DNA of 64,000 bases from Hedera helix (taxonomy: Eukaryota > Streptophyta > Magnoliopsida > Apiales > Araliaceae), in contig OX359278.1 in assembly GCA_947179155.2 (NCBI GenBank), positions 27,059,297 through 27,123,296 of the forward strand, given 5' to 3'. Position numbers and translations under genes: made by a program. Under the pieces are notes generated by a model, which was not told where the DNA came from, did no database searches, and worked only from the letters and a program-made list of their open reading frames with translations. Shown one piece after another: positions 25,101-37,088 of the stretch (its first letter is position 1; each line of letters opens with the position of its first letter).

Positions 25101-25728
25101 TCTAATCCCCTCAAGTGTCAAGTTTGAGTGTTTACAGTTTTATAATCGTTAAATACTCCCGAGACAGTCAGATATGCCCTGGCAAGCCCTCCTTCTGAGA
25201 TATTCAATTCAGAGCTAAAAAGTTCTCACGTATGTTCTTGGTTCTTTTCACCAACTCAACAGTAAATATTCTACAAATTCTTTTATTGAATATAGTACGT
25301 ATGTTGCATGCCTTCACAATTATTGTATATTATTGAAGTTCCAAAAGAGTAATTCTTTTTCATTCAAGATATATCTTCATTGCTTATTTAAACTTGTTGA
25401 GCAAAGTAGTTGTTCACCCTTGATATATCATGAACCAATTTTCAGTGAAGTCCGAACGTTCTAAGAAGGATAAAGGCAAAGGAAAAGTAACTGAGTAGAT
25501 TGTGTAGAAGCAAATTTATTGTTATTATATGTCATATGTAACTCTTTTGTGTATTGAGATGGTGTATGTATTTAAGGTTAGTGGAACCTGAGATAATGGT
25601 ACATTTTGTAATGAATTTATTTATATTTTTCTTGAGTTATTGGAGGTTAAGTTGATGAATGTTGTATAAGTATTGAATCGTGAGCACTAAACCCGAAGTT
25701 CAAGGGACTCGGATTTGGGGGCGTCACA
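22104..25728 (+). mobile_element. Right part of the outer Gypsy-like LTR
   Basis: No gene is present. It contains a GC-rich hairpin (22813-22834), a 1.5-kb AT-only hairpin array (22960-24440), a stretch with ttcgcacttaggtgc and gccaattgtttcggctagac (24833-24925), and the LTR end at 25728. Pairing with 13534-14417 as one LTR is inferred from termini, duplication and similar total length. Confidence 0.6.
22960..24440. repeat. Tandem array of ~39-bp hairpin units
   Basis: Roughly 35-40 variable copies of a unit reading AATATTATTAA, a 4-base loop, TTAATAATATT, then a spacer such as agtaagtgaataa. The two arms are exact reverse complements, so every unit can fold. Segments of about 350 bp at 23530-23880 and 23940-24290 are higher-order duplicates offset by 410 bp. 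The array is almost free of G and C. Confidence 0.9.
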
Positions 25729-26031
25729 GTTTCAATATGGTCTAACTTTTAATACGATCTGATTTATGTAATGCAGTCTTCCAGATGCTATACGAATTTG
25801 CCTTGTACTAAGGTCTGACTTTGTAATGCGATCTCCAAAATTCTTATTCTATACGATAATTTTTCTCATAAGATTAACTTAACAAGTTTGATCTTTTCTA
25901 AACTAATTCCTTGTAAATTTATGAATTCAGTAAGGACTTTACAAAAGTTATCTTTACAAATATACATTAACCATTGATCATTTTAATCTATCATTATGTC
26001 ATCATTAAATTTAATCATGCAGACACTAACA

Positions 26032-26044
26032 ATCTCCCCTTATT
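26032..26044 (-). promoter_or_regulatory. Copia-A polypurine tract
   Basis: On the minus strand AAATAAGGGGAGATT directly precedes the TGTTAG start of the 3' LTR at 26031. It would prime plus-strand synthesis and matches the tract before the LTR at 1778. Confidence 0.85.
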
Positions 26045-26207
26045 TGATGATGACAAAACCAACAATTTCATGTCAAATTATCAATTTGCTAATGCAATAC
26101 AAAATTTTAAATGTGACTTAGAATACAGTGGAAAACTATATTGGTAGATCAAAGCATGAATTTATTGATATTGGAAAATCAGTACAAGTTAAAAAAATTT
26201 AAGTTAC

Positions 26208-27660
26208 TTATCTTCTACTCCTCTTTCTGCTCGGAGGATTTCTTCTCTTTTCTTCTATTCTGTGATTGTATGCTTCTCTTCCTTTAGTTTCTCTTCTTCT
26301 CATTATAGTAATTTCTTCAATGGTGTCCCTTGGACTAAGATCAGGCATATTAAATTGTTGTTCTCTTGGTATGTAGACTCCTTGGGACATTCTGTTGACA
26401 AATATTGGATCATCATTTAGAGTTCTTACACTAGAGATGGTCATATCTTACCATGACATCTTACCATGAATCTCTTAGAGAAGAAAAGTTCCCTCTTGAA
26501 GATTGTCCTTCAAGTGGTAAAGCTTGAGCTTTATGAGGCGATGAATGCCTAATTCCTTTGTGCTCCCCCTGAATTGATGATTGTCATTGTTGAGCACCGC
26601 CACTATTTCTTCTGCTTCTTCTTTTCTCCCCCTTTTTGTCATCAGTCAAAAGGGATATGTCTTTTGAAAGCTGAACACTAGTGACAAGTTCTTGCAAATG
26701 TTAGCGAGAAGAGTCAATATCGGTTCTGACCTCTTGACATCGTTAGTGCTAACAACTTTATCCGTTTGTGTTTCCAATGCTAATTTGAAGTCCAAATGAG
26801 ATGAATGTAGCTGAAGAATTTTATCATGGAAGAGTTTGATGGAGTTATCATTGGCTTTCTAGTACTCTAACACAATAAGTTTTTATTCAAAAAGTCTGGT
26901 CAAGAAAAGTTGATCTCGATTGTTGAGACTTTCGCTCATATCTTAAAACATTTTGCGCATCTGTTTTGCAAATTCTCTACCCATGTCTTCTGGAACTCAT
27001 TCTACAGTAGTAATAATCTTGTCTAGACACGATTTGAGTTCCTTGGTGTTATCTTCAAGATCTTTAGCAAAGTTTGCAGGTATAAGTCCCATAATGTCTG
27101 CAATCTGATTTTTGGATGGAATTACAAAGACTCGATCAAGAATTTGATTCAGGAGAGGTTCTTGCATTGAAGTGTGAGGTTGAGATACATCAACCAAGGC
27201 ACGAGTGACATCAAAGTATTCATTTGTTGATGAGGAGGATATGTCAGATAGGGGGGGTGGATTTGATAATTTGTTGGTTATCTGCTTGAGAAGAGATTGG
27301 TGAATTTTCAAGCGTTGCTTTCAACTTGAAAACATTCACAAGAGAAGGAGAATTTTTAATCTCTTGAGGCGATGAAATTTCTAGAGTGACTTGATTTGAA
27401 GGATTTGAAATTTCAACATTCATTAATTCATGAATTAGAGTAGTTTGCGTATTTATCGTATTATCTGGACTTAATACAATCGGAGTGTTATCAGGGAGCA
27501 AGGTACTAAATATCTCAATCGTATTGAAATGAGACTCAATAGATACATGTGAGTCATATGATGATTGTTCTTCTATCATAGAGGATGTCTCTATAATCTC
27601 ATCATAACAAGATAAATTGGTAAACTCATAGTAAAAGAACGATTTAGGAATGAGAGTTAC
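26208..27660 (-). pseudogene. Copia-A extra 3' ORF, C-terminal half
   Basis: Minus-strand frames at 27244-27579, 26997-27311 and 26208-26444 are pieces of one coding region broken by stops and frameshifts. The first piece is Ser/Thr/Asn-rich (disordered), the second helical, followed by a charged, coiled-coil-like stretch in broken frame. The end has SQGVYI, MPDLSP, EEITI and a basic tail RKRSRR before the stop. The same end occurs at 1327-1530. Removing the solo LTR at 27661-31860 with one GTTAC copy joins this half to 31866-33691 in an open frame (GQYYDKVTLIPKS across the junction). No function is known; it lies where Sireviruses carry an envelope-like ORF. I see no signal peptide or clear membrane segment. 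Confidence 0.7.
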
Positions 27661-30600
27661 TGTGACACCCCAAGATTTTACAGAATTTCCAAACGAAGAT
27701 TACAATTAATTAAGTATAGGTTATATGATAAAACCTAGTTATGAATGACAGAATGTATTAGAGGATTGAATTATTGTGTGATCAATGTGTTGTGGGGACC
27801 TATGAGGTTGAATTGATAAAGTGTGACTCTTGGAGTAAATAAGGGTCTATAGAATGTATATAGATCAGTTAGAGATTTGAAGTGTCTGAGAGACTTGAGT
27901 TATGAAGAAATTTTAAATGAAAATGAATTTTGATGAGTAAATGGTTAATATAACGGAATTATAGTAAATGATTTATGGTAATACCCACAATAGGGTTGTT
28001 TGAAAAGAATTAGTACAAGGTATAGTGATGTGTTAACAAGTAATGTATGAATATGTGTATATAGAGGTATTTGAGTAGATAGAGCAAGAAAAGCTAAAGG
28101 CTAGAGAAAATGAGAAATATGTATATTGATGTTTTAAATTATGGATATTGATAGCAAGTTTAAGGAATAGGCCTAGAGAGGCGAGAGTATAAGAATGATA
28201 AGTTAAGGTAAGTATGCATGTATGTGCGGTGAAGAAGGAACCGTGTGATTAAATCGGTTACTAAAGATTTATCGAATATTAAATATATGATATGTGAATA
28301 TATGAAATTTGTTTAGAAATTGATAATTTTGATGGAAATAAGTTATGTAGTTATACGATGTGCAAAAATGGAATGTAATACTCTGAGAATGAGTGGAAAG
28401 CATGTTGGATGAAAGAATGGTTTAAATTGATATTTTAGTTATATGTAAACAAGAAAAAGGGACGTACAGTAGTAATAAATGTATTATGAGTTTTAAAGGA
28501 TAGAGGACGATGGATTTTGGTAATCTGGTCGAGGTTCGCTTCTCGAGGAAGCGATTTATGGGAAAAGTGAGTAATCTGACTCAGTGAGATGTTGGGAATC
28601 GAAATTTGTAAAATATGGAACCAACAAGGTTCGTAGTAATCGAGAATTGTATATATGGTTAAAAAGAAGATTAGGTAATCGATTCACGATTAAATGGCTA
28701 TTTGAGTTGTAAAATTAGTCTACGTGAACGTAGTATGACGGAAAGCGAGTGACCTAGTCGGTCGATTGGAGGAAGAACCAATCTAAATGAGCATAAAATG
28801 AATTGATGGAAGGAAAGTATGAAAGTGGTGCAAAAGGAGGAAAATGGCTAGAAAATGGAAAATCTAGCAATCATGACAAATTACCAAAATGCCCTCAACA
28901 AATTGGATAATGACCATTGTGTCCTAAAGGGTAAAATGACCAAAATACCCTTGACAAATTGGCTAATGACTTATGTGTCCCAAGTGGCGAAATGACAAGA
29001 ACGTCCCTCATTTATCATGGGAAATGACCAAAATGCCCTTGGTTAATGTTAGCTTTAGTTAAGTCAACTTAAACCATCTTGGGTTAAGCTTTATTTAAGC
29101 TAGCAAGATAATTGTTATCTTCATTTTGCTGGAAAAACTTGAGCCATACGAGAGAGAGAGAGAGAGATAGCTTAAGAGAGAAAAGAAGAAGGAAACCATG
29201 GAAGCTTTGTGTAAAAGCTTGAAACCATGAAGCTAAGGTGCTTATATGATCAAGAAGCATGAAGAAAAGAGGAAGATCATGACATGAGGAAACTATCCAT
29301 GTCAAGAAGTTGGTCATCAAGCTAGGTATAAGCATGTTCTTGTGTTAAACTTTGAAGTTTATGGGTTTAAATGTAAGAATAAGGATGGCCATGCATGTAT
29401 CTTTAAAATACATGGCTTGATTATGTGAATTGTGTGAGTTACATGCTATATGGTTGAGTAATCATGGAACCCTAAGCTTAAGTTTGTTAGAACCAAAGGT
29501 GGTGCACTATTTGTGTATATTCTTAAAGCTAGAAACCATGATTTAGGGAGAATCATGTGTATATGTTCATGGTTTTGTTGAAACCCTAAATAAGGGTGTT
29601 GATTATGTGAGATGTATGCATATTTGTATGCTAGATAAGTTTAGAGATGCTTTAAAGATTAAGAAGCATGTTTTGTTAAGAAAAGTTTAAATATTAGGCT
29701 ATATTTGGTGTGTAAACCAATTCGTAATCTGTAAAGTATTTTGGAAGGTGTGTGTAGAAGTCACACATGCACACCAAGTTGTTAATTGTGTATGTAATAG
29801 CTTATATGGTGTGTTGAGTTTAAGAGGTCAAGTTGAGTTACGTTTTAGAAATTAAAAATTTAGCAAAAATGCCGTTAAAATGTGATTTTTGGCAATTTTG
29901 AGAATTTAAAGGTGAAATGAAGCAAAATGGCTTAGTTTTAAATTATTACACGGGTCTAGGTTGATTTGGTAAACAACGAATTGAAATTTGGACGAAAAGG
30001 CGATTCGAACGATCGAAATTGATCACTTCGATTCGAAATGGATTTTTACGGACAAATATCGCCTCGTGCGAAGTTTTATCGTTTTGAAAGTTTAGACATG
30101 TCATATATAGGTTATATGAACTATGTCAAGTGTCGGAATGAAGTTTTAAAGCAAATGGCCAAAAATCACAAAGTTAAAAAAGTTGGATTTCTAAGTTCTG
30201 AAAATTTTCAAAGTATGGAAACAAGTTAAACAGCCCTCCTATGGGCTAGTGTATCTTAGTTTTAATGAATCCAAATGAGGCAAAAAAAATTTTTATAAAA
30301 TACTAGGTAGTAAGGTCTAGATGTATGCCAAATTTGGTGTGAATTGGAATTGTGGTTAAGGAATTAAAAATCAGTAAAGCAGATAAGAAAATCAGAAATC
30401 CTGCACCAGCAGGACTGCGCTGGGGCACAGTATATAACACTAGACACTGCGTCGGGGCGCAGTGTCACTGTTCATAGCTGAGAGGATTTCGCGGCCAACG
30501 AGATTGGGAAGAAGAAACTTGGCGCCGGGGTGCGATGTACTGTAGCAGAAAAGTAATTTTAATGTCCGAAAAGCTATGTTTTGATACAAGAATGATAGAG

Positions 30601-31519
30601 ATAGGTTATGTAAACCCTAAATGAATAAGAATGAGCTATATTAAGGATGTCAAGATAAAAATGATATAAGAAATGGCATATAATAGCATGCGTAAAGCTG
30701 AGTCAAAGTAAGTTTTAAGTGACAAAAAGGGTGGAAGAAAAGAAAGATGTATTATTAACCTACATAAGGTATAATACATCAGATGCGATATGAATAGGGA
30801 TTAATGGTCTAATATTTATGAATTAGATTGACAAGTTATATATATGTTGTATGATTCTATAATGACACAAAAGTTCAATGTGAACTGACAGAGTTCGAGT
30901 TGAGCAAGCTGACAAGACGGATAAAAAGTGTGAACGAGGAAAGTAAAGGTTAAGTGTAAAAATTGCAGACCAGGCAAGTTCTTCAGACTCAAAAGTACCA
31001 ATTGAACTACGTGATCTATGTGATAATTGAAATGGGCACTCCGTGCCACAACGTGCTATAACTGTTAAATGCAATACATGATATTTGAGCATAACATGGG
31101 AAAGTAAGTGAGGCATGACGCATATTATAAACTGTAAGCATGAAATGTGTTATCTGATTTACTTGTTGAGCTTTATGCTCATTCTTGCTATGAACTAACA
31201 TTTCAGGTAATGTACTAGAAGGCCGGAGGTTCCGGTGTAGCTAAGGTAAAGGAATGTAAATGCCTAGACAAGCATAAAGGAAATGAGTGTATGGGTTATA
31301 AATCCATATATTTAAATGTGAATGTATGTATTATTGTAATCATGGAAGGTAATGAGACATGAGTATTGTACTCGCAAGTATGTTGTAAATGTATATAAAT
31401 ATATGAATGCATATAGATATGATGGTTGATTATATATATGAACAGGAACAGGTACATACAAACAGGGCCATATATGAATACTTCATGGCGAAATTTTAAA
31501 TTTACAGGTTTTGTGATAT

Positions 31520-31578
<59 letters not shown>

Positions 31579-31860
31579 TATGAATCTGTAATAGACTAGG
31601 TCACAGTGTAATAAGGTTGACCTAAGTTCAAATGAATAGTAAAGTGAACGATGGGATCCTGAGGTAGGTTTAACAAATGTAAGTTAAATAAGTTTTAAAA
31701 AAAAATATGGACCGAATTGAAGGTCAAATAAAGGTAATAAATGATCAAAGGCTTAAGTTTAACGCACAAGATCCCTGTTAATATGGTTTTAAAGTTAATA
31801 ATTCTGATATCCAGAGATAATCGGATAATTAAATAAGGTCGGGATTTCATGTACGTTACA
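27661..31860 (+). mobile_element. 4.2-kb solo LTR, target duplication GTTAC
   Basis: It begins TGTGACACCCCAAGATTTTA and ends GGGATTTCATGTACGTTACA, with perfect GTTAC duplications at 27656-27660 and 31861-31865. The interrupted Copia-A ORF reads through when it is removed. No PBS, second LTR or coding region is present. It contains (GA)n near 29150, a GC-rich hairpin at 30444-30465 and (TA)n at 31523-31575. Termini and size resemble Gypsy LTRs of the kind at 14418. ORFs of 60-97 codons near 30.0 and 30.8-31.2 kb have no recognised similarity. Confidence 0.92.
31523..31575. repeat. (TA)n microsatellite
   Basis: About 53 bp of uninterrupted TA inside the solo LTR at 27661-31860. Confidence 0.95.
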
Positions 31861-31865
31861 GTTAC

Positions 31866-33691
31866 CTTATCATAGTATTGACCAGTGGATTGAAAAGATT
31901 CATTACATAAAATCTTAGTAGCATAAGAAAGTACCTGTGGGAAGTTTTAAGATATTAACTTCCGATTTGGAAACATTGAGTAGCTCCATTTCACAAAATT
32001 ATGATCACCCAGGGTTAGTGCTTTCAATAGAGGCATTAGAGGGAGAAAATACAAAAGCTACTCATTTGTTGGATCAAACAGAGTGTTTATTCTGTCTAGA
32101 GTTAAATTTATAAAGCCTTCCAACAACTCATTTGTGCTCATTCCCACAAGACGCATTCGTCCAGCTCTAGATCCAATGAATCTATCAGGCAATCTTGTAT
32201 TTGGATCTTCAATTTCTTTAAGCATAATTTTGGTTACCAGCCCTGTTGATGTTGTTTTTACTTGAGGAGGTTCTTTAGGAATAGACATAGGCTCCCTCTC
32301 AGAGTCTATATTTTCGGGTTTCATGACCACTGGTTCATTATTTTTGTTAAGATCGTCAATAACCTTGAAGATGGCTTTGGTAACCTTCAAACAGTCATCA
32401 GAGATAGCTTGATCCTCTCTTTTCTTACTTCTAAATTCTGACCTTCTCAACCATTTTCTTTAATCTCATTCTTAGCTTCTTTGGCGTAGGATCTATATTA
32501 TTCACAACCATCAGTTCATTTTCTTAAGACTCGGGCTCAAAAGCCTTCTCAGCCATCACTTGTTCAACAACATCTTGCTCCTCTTCAATCTAAAGATCTT
32601 GTACAATTGAATCTTCCACTACGATCGTTTCTCCAACTTGTTCTTTAAGAGCAGAGGTTCTTCTTCATTTCTTTGCATTTTTTCCTTTCTTCTTTATTAA
32701 AATCAATGATATTGGAGCAATGTCCTCCTGAGAGTCTTTTGACTCCAATAAAACAATCTTTTGCAATTCTTTTTCTCTCTTCTTTTCAACCTTCTTCTTT
32801 CTTGTCAAAGGTCCTTGCTAGGAGACTTAAGGTTTAGAATCTTAAGGAATGGTGGATTCTTAAGACGTTTCTTTCTTAAATCAAATCTATTTTCATTTTT
32901 CCTTTTTCCTTGCTTGGCTTTTAAACTTCACTGATTGTTCTTTCACTTCCTTTAAATATTCTGGATCGATGAATTTCAATTGGATTCTTCTTCCAATTTT
33001 TGAACAACTTAAGAGTAATCTTCTTATTCACATTCAATGATTCTTCTTCGTCGTCTTTTATGAGCTTCTTCATCCTTTTCTTTAGAATATAGCTCATAAT
33101 ACGTCCATAAAACATTTTGTGGGCTAGTTTGTTTGTTACTTTTCTCTTAATAGTGTCCTTTACCCATTTTGTTATCCAACTCAGCAAAATAGAGCCAAAA
33201 TTTATCTCCACGTTGCTGACTATGGCAGTCATGATCTTTAGTTGAAGTTCACTGACAGAATCATGTGCAAAATCCTTTCACATAATGCATTTCCTAACTA
33301 TGTCAGCCAAAAGATCATATTCAGAAGAAAACTCCTTTTTTTTCATTTCCTTCAATTGAGGATTTTTCTAGTAATTCATCTTTATCTATCCTTCAGCATC
33401 AATGTCATTAAATGAGGAGATTCCATTACTTACAAAACTCATATGATTTTTTAGCTCCTCTATCATGATCTTTAGAGTGCGACCCTTCACCTTCGTTATA
33501 AGAGTATCATCACCGATAACATTTACATAGAACTCCTCAACGAATTTAGTGTAGCTTTTGGTGTTGGCTTCTAAAATCTCTTTGAATTTGGCTTTCTGAA
33601 TTAGTGACAGAACATCCCTATATTTCTTCTCTGATGTGCCGAACTTCTCGAAGCACAGTTGATTTCCAACGATAACTTGATAATTGGCCAT
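31866..33691 (-). pseudogene. Copia-A extra 3' ORF, N-terminal half
   Basis: The ORF has its own ATG at 33691, about 450 bp after the end of the RNase H region. The first 101 codons run to 33386 with EEFYVNV and a V-KGR element; the next piece (33232-32921) has WITKWVKDTI and YILKKRMKKL; Lys/Glu-rich frames and 32058-32450 follow. From memory, the EFY(A/V)N...V.GR arrangement is that of the family called 'putative plant transposon protein domain'. Stops and frameshifts separate the pieces, so it is dead here. The middle is strongly basic/acidic and low-complexity. Two half-ORFs total about 3.3 kb (some 1,090 codons) once the solo LTR is taken out. Function unknown; the domain call is moderate. 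Confidence 0.65.
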
Positions 33692-34149
33692 TCCTATTTG
33701 AAATTGAGTCTAAAAATATCAATAAAATGCTTAAGCTTTCTAGATTTGAACAACAATTAGAAATATAGGGTTTTTGACGAGAGGTTTTAAAATTGGTGAA
33801 ATAAGAGTGAAATTTCAAAACAACTTTTATAGTTCTTCCCTCTTATTTGTTGAGTGGGACACATGATAGTAGATTATTTAATACATGATACATCAGCTCT
33901 GCGATTTTACAGCTGTAACGCAATGACTCGCTTCTTCTAATAAAATGTTTATTCAACTTCTATCAATCATATAGTAATTTTTGGCTTTTAACCATACGAA
34001 ATCAAAATTACTCTGAGTAATCAATACGATCACGTGGTCTTCTAACGATTTGTTCTTAACCTCACGATCATTACCCTTCTCTACGAATCATTCTTGTTCT
34101 TGCACTGTTAGTGATTTACCAAGCATAGTATTTAAGGATGTAGATTTAG

Positions 34150-34530
34150 CATGCCTAACTCACTAATCAATTTATTGAATCTAGACTCATCCAAGGGTTT
34201 TGTATACACATCTGCCAGTTAATTCTCATTTGGTACAAAATGTAAAGATATGTTTCCATTTTGAACATGATCTCTTATAAAGTGATATCTAATTTCAATG
34301 TGCTTAGTTCTTAAATGCATGACAAGGTTATGGGTAATAGATATATCACTTGTATTATCACAGTATATAAGGATAGATTTGAAATCAAACCCATAGTCAG
34401 CTAATTGATTCTTTATCCATAAAATTTGAGCACAACAACTACCAACATCAATATACTCAACTTCTATAGTTGAAGTGGATAAAGAATTCTGCTTCTTGCT
34501 GAACCAAGAAATAAGTCTGTTTCCAATCAT
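34150..34530 (-). pseudogene. Copia-A RNase H domain
   Basis: This is the RNase H part of Copia pol, which degrades the RNA strand of RNA/DNA hybrids during reverse transcription. Visible are LISWFSKKQNS, the catalytic-Glu region STIEVEYID (usually EAEY), ILIYCDNTS with the catalytic Asp, and TKHIEIRYHFIRDHV. After NEN a TAA replaces the usual Gln codon, and the typical ending LADVYTKPLDESRFNKL continues downstream, so the last 20 or so residues lie beyond a nonsense mutation. It is separated from RT by about 160 bp of broken frame. Confidence 0.88.
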
Positions 34531-34689
34531 TTGACATGTTCCACTAGTGCTTTTCTTGTCAATCTTACATCCTGCAAAATTAACATCTGAGTAACCAATT
34601 AGATCAAAGGGATACTCCTTGGGATACTATAACCCTAAATATGGAGTACCCTTAAGATATCTAAAAATTCTTTTAACAGTAATTAAATG

Positions 34690-35450
34690 AGATTATTTAG
34701 GATTAGAATGAAACCTAGCACAAATACCAGTGTAAAATACAATATCTGGCCTACTTGTAGTTAAGTATAGGAGAGATCCAATCATACCTCTGTATTGAGT
34801 ACTATCAATACTTCTACCTTGCTCATCCTTGTCAAGTTTGGTAGCTGATGCCATTGGTGTTTTCATAGGAGCAGAAGATTCCAGTCCATACTTCTTTAAT
34901 AAGTCTTTTATATACTTGTCTTGACTTATGAAGATTCCTTCTTCAGTTTGTTTGATTTGAAATCCAAGAAAAAAGTTTAATTCTCCCATCATGCTCATCT
35001 CAAATTTACTCTGCATTAATTTAGCAAACCTCTCACATAGATTTTCATCAGTAGAGCCAAATATGATATCATCTACATAGATTTGAACTAATAAGGTTTT
35101 ATTTTTATGCTTCTTAATGAATAAAGTTGTGTCTACCCTTCCTCTAATAAATCTATTTTCGATCAAAAACTTAGTGAGTGTTTCATACCATGCTCTGGGT
35201 GCTTCTTTTAGTCCGTACAGTGTCTTATCTAATTTATAAACATGATTACGTATAGTTTGAATGATAAAACCTGGGGGTATCTCCACGAAGACTACTTCTT
35301 GAAGTTCTCCATTTTTGACATCCATTTAAAAGATTGTGAACTTCATATGAGCAGCATAGGCTAGGAACATTCTAATTGCTTCTAATCTTGTAACAGGTGC
35401 AAAGGTCTCATCATGGTTAATTCCTTCTTTTTTGTGAATACCTTTTAGCA
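34690..35450 (-). pseudogene. Copia-A reverse transcriptase
   Basis: A 210-codon open stretch (34693-35325) holds the RT core: VEIPPGF, YKLDKTLYGLKEAPRAWY, the catalytic YVDDIIFGS, LNFFLGFQIKQ, YIKDLLKKYGL and the RPDI(V)F region. Upstream, to about 35450, broken frame still shows the start of the domain. A TAA stands just before MDVKN where Copia RTs normally have Gln, and after MDVK about four residues of the usual AFLNG segment are missing, indicating a small in-frame deletion. YVDD is intact, but the gene is not functional. It would copy the element RNA into cDNA in virus-like particles. Confidence 0.92.
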
Positions 35451-36005
35451 ACCAGCATTGCCTTTTTCCTTGTTATGATGTCAGCTTCATCCATCTTATT
35501 TCTAAATATCCATTTGATGTCAATCACTGGATGGTTGTCAGGTCTTAGAACTATTCTTCACACTTTATTTCTTTCAAATTGATTTAGCTCTTCTTGCATG
35601 GCTTCAATCTAGCTTGAATCTTCTTGTGCTTCCTCAATCTTCTTAGGTTCCATTTAAGAAAGAAAACTGACATAGTGACATTCATTTTGAGTGATTGATC
35701 TTATTCTAACTTTGGCGTTTGGATCACCAATGATTAGATCTTAAGTGTGATCCTTGACCTATCTTCTTCCTGTAGGAATGTCAGTCCTTGTGCCTTCTTT
35801 TCTAAATTCTTTAAGATTAGGTTCTGGATTAATAGTTCCACTAGTTCGTAAGATTTCCATTTCAGGGGTCGCAGTCTGTATGATTTCTGTGTTAGGCATC
35901 ACAATCGTTGGGTCTTCCTCTATGATCTCATCATCTGTGATCGTGTGGTTTTCCTGCTGAACAATTGGTTATACGATCTCATCAATTTGTACAGCTTCAC
36001 TTAGT
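35451..36005 (-). pseudogene. Copia-A integrase-RT linker, frame-broken
   Basis: This joins the integrase C-terminus to RT. Minus-strand translation in mixed frames gives the usual acidic, low-complexity linker, followed by QEELNQFERN-type residues and an IGDPNAK(V)RI-like stretch typical of Copia pol. Several stops and shifts interrupt it. A plus-strand ORF at 35754-35960 is a shadow. Confidence 0.65.
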
Positions 36006-37088
36006 TCATTTTTTATCACTTTCATCAAAAGTGACATAGATATAGATTTTAACTGTTAATGAGTTCTTGTTAAATACTCTATAGGCCTTGCTTTCAGTAG
36101 AGTATCCAAGAAAGATTCCTTCATCTTCCATGGGTTGAAACTTTGTATGATACCTCTTGACATTATTAAGGATGTAACAAGTGTAACCAAATACATGGAA
36201 GTAACTAATGTTCGGGTTTCTTCCTTTCAACATCTCGTAGGGTGTCTTCTTGTATAATGGATGGATCAACGATCTATTCTAAGTGTAACATAATGTGTTG
36301 GCTGCATCAGCCCAGAAATACTGAGGAAGATGGGATGTTGCAAGTAGATTCTTCCTGCTTCAATTAACGTTCTGTTTCTTTTTTCAACTACTCCATTCTG
36401 CTGAGGGGTCCTTGGGACTGAAAAGTTGTGTTTAATTCCATTTTCTTTATAGAAATTGTTCATCTCTGAATAATCAAATTCATGACCATGGTCACTTCTT
36501 ATTGATTTGATCTTATCACCCTTCTCATTCATGATTAGTTGTGTGCTCGCTTCATCCTTTGTCCTTAAAAAGAATATCCATGTATATCTGGTGTAGTCGT
36601 CAACCACTACCATTGTATATTTCTTTCCTCCAAGACTAGCTGTAGGAATTGGTCCAAGCAAATCCATATGCAACAACTATAGAGACTTGTCATTTAAGTT
36701 TGCTTCTTTGCTTTTGAATGAACTCTTGGTCTGTTTCCTAAGTTGACAGGCTTTGCATGGCATATCTTTAATGAAGTCTAGCTTAGGCAATCCTTTAACT
36801 AGGTCTTTAGAACCAGCTTTGACATGCTCTTGAAGTTTAGATGAGACAGCCTTTTATGCCACAGCCAGATGACATATCTTGAGGCTTTGGCAAAGAAACA
36901 GGTTGTAGCTGATCACATAGATATTTCCTTTTCTTTCTCCAGTTAGCTTCAAATAGTTGGTATCCAAGTCTCGAACTTGACATTGATTGTTGAGAAATGT
37001 GATTTGATGACCCTTTATCACACAGTTTATTTATGCTTAGAAGATTGTGCCTTAATCCTTCAACATATGCTACTACTTTGCTGAAAGA
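36006..37088 (-). pseudogene. Copia-A integrase and pre-integrase domain
   Basis: Minus-strand order is: pre-integrase end (SFSKVVAYVEGLRHNLLSIN, 37088 downwards), the HKDLVKGLPKL region with a CKACQLRKQ zinc-binding part (about 36690-36830), then the integrase core. The core shows HMDLLGP (first Asp), VVVDDYTRYTW, IRSDHGHEF (second Asp), TPQQNGVVEKRNRTL (catalytic Glu) and, in a shifted frame (36006-36269), KTPYEMLKGRNPNISYFHVFG and GIFLGYS. The D-D-E residues remain, but frames change near 36269 and 36700. It would insert element cDNA into the genome. A 2.7-kb LTR at 37089-39811 splits it from protease. Confidence 0.9.

Larger units (their letters stand above)
13534..25728 (+). mobile_element. 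Gypsy-like solo LTR containing a second nested element
   Basis: The outer LTR is 13534-14417 plus about 22104-25728, roughly 4.5 kb. It begins TGTAATAACTGAG and ends GGGGGCGTCACA. Flanking GTTGT (13529-13533) and GTTTC (25729-25733) look like a decayed 5-bp duplication; the uninserted sister LTR reads gttgg at the same place. A (TA)n tract lies at 13564-13610 and a TATA box (ttctataaataaaa) near 14229. The nested LARD-like element fills 14418-22103. No gag or pol is present. Termini of the TGTAA..GGGGGCGT(T/C)ACA type are common in plant chromoviral Gypsy LTRs. Confidence 0.7.
12438..26031 (-). mobile_element. Copia-A 3' LTR, interrupted at 13534-25728
   Basis: Read on the minus strand it starts TGTTAGTGTCTGCATG at 26031, pauses at 25729, resumes at 13533 and ends ..CTTCTGGGAAACTAAA at 12438. 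It aligns throughout with the 5' LTR at 42245-43711, for instance cctttgtcaataggctaac and ttctactatgtgaact. The two LTRs differ at several percent of sites by eye, so the insertion is not recent. Confidence 0.88.

Noticed and set aside
30816..31201. Three overlapping minus-strand ORFs of 61-97 codons
   Set aside because: They are inside the solo LTR 27661-31860 and overlap one another in different frames without any known motif.
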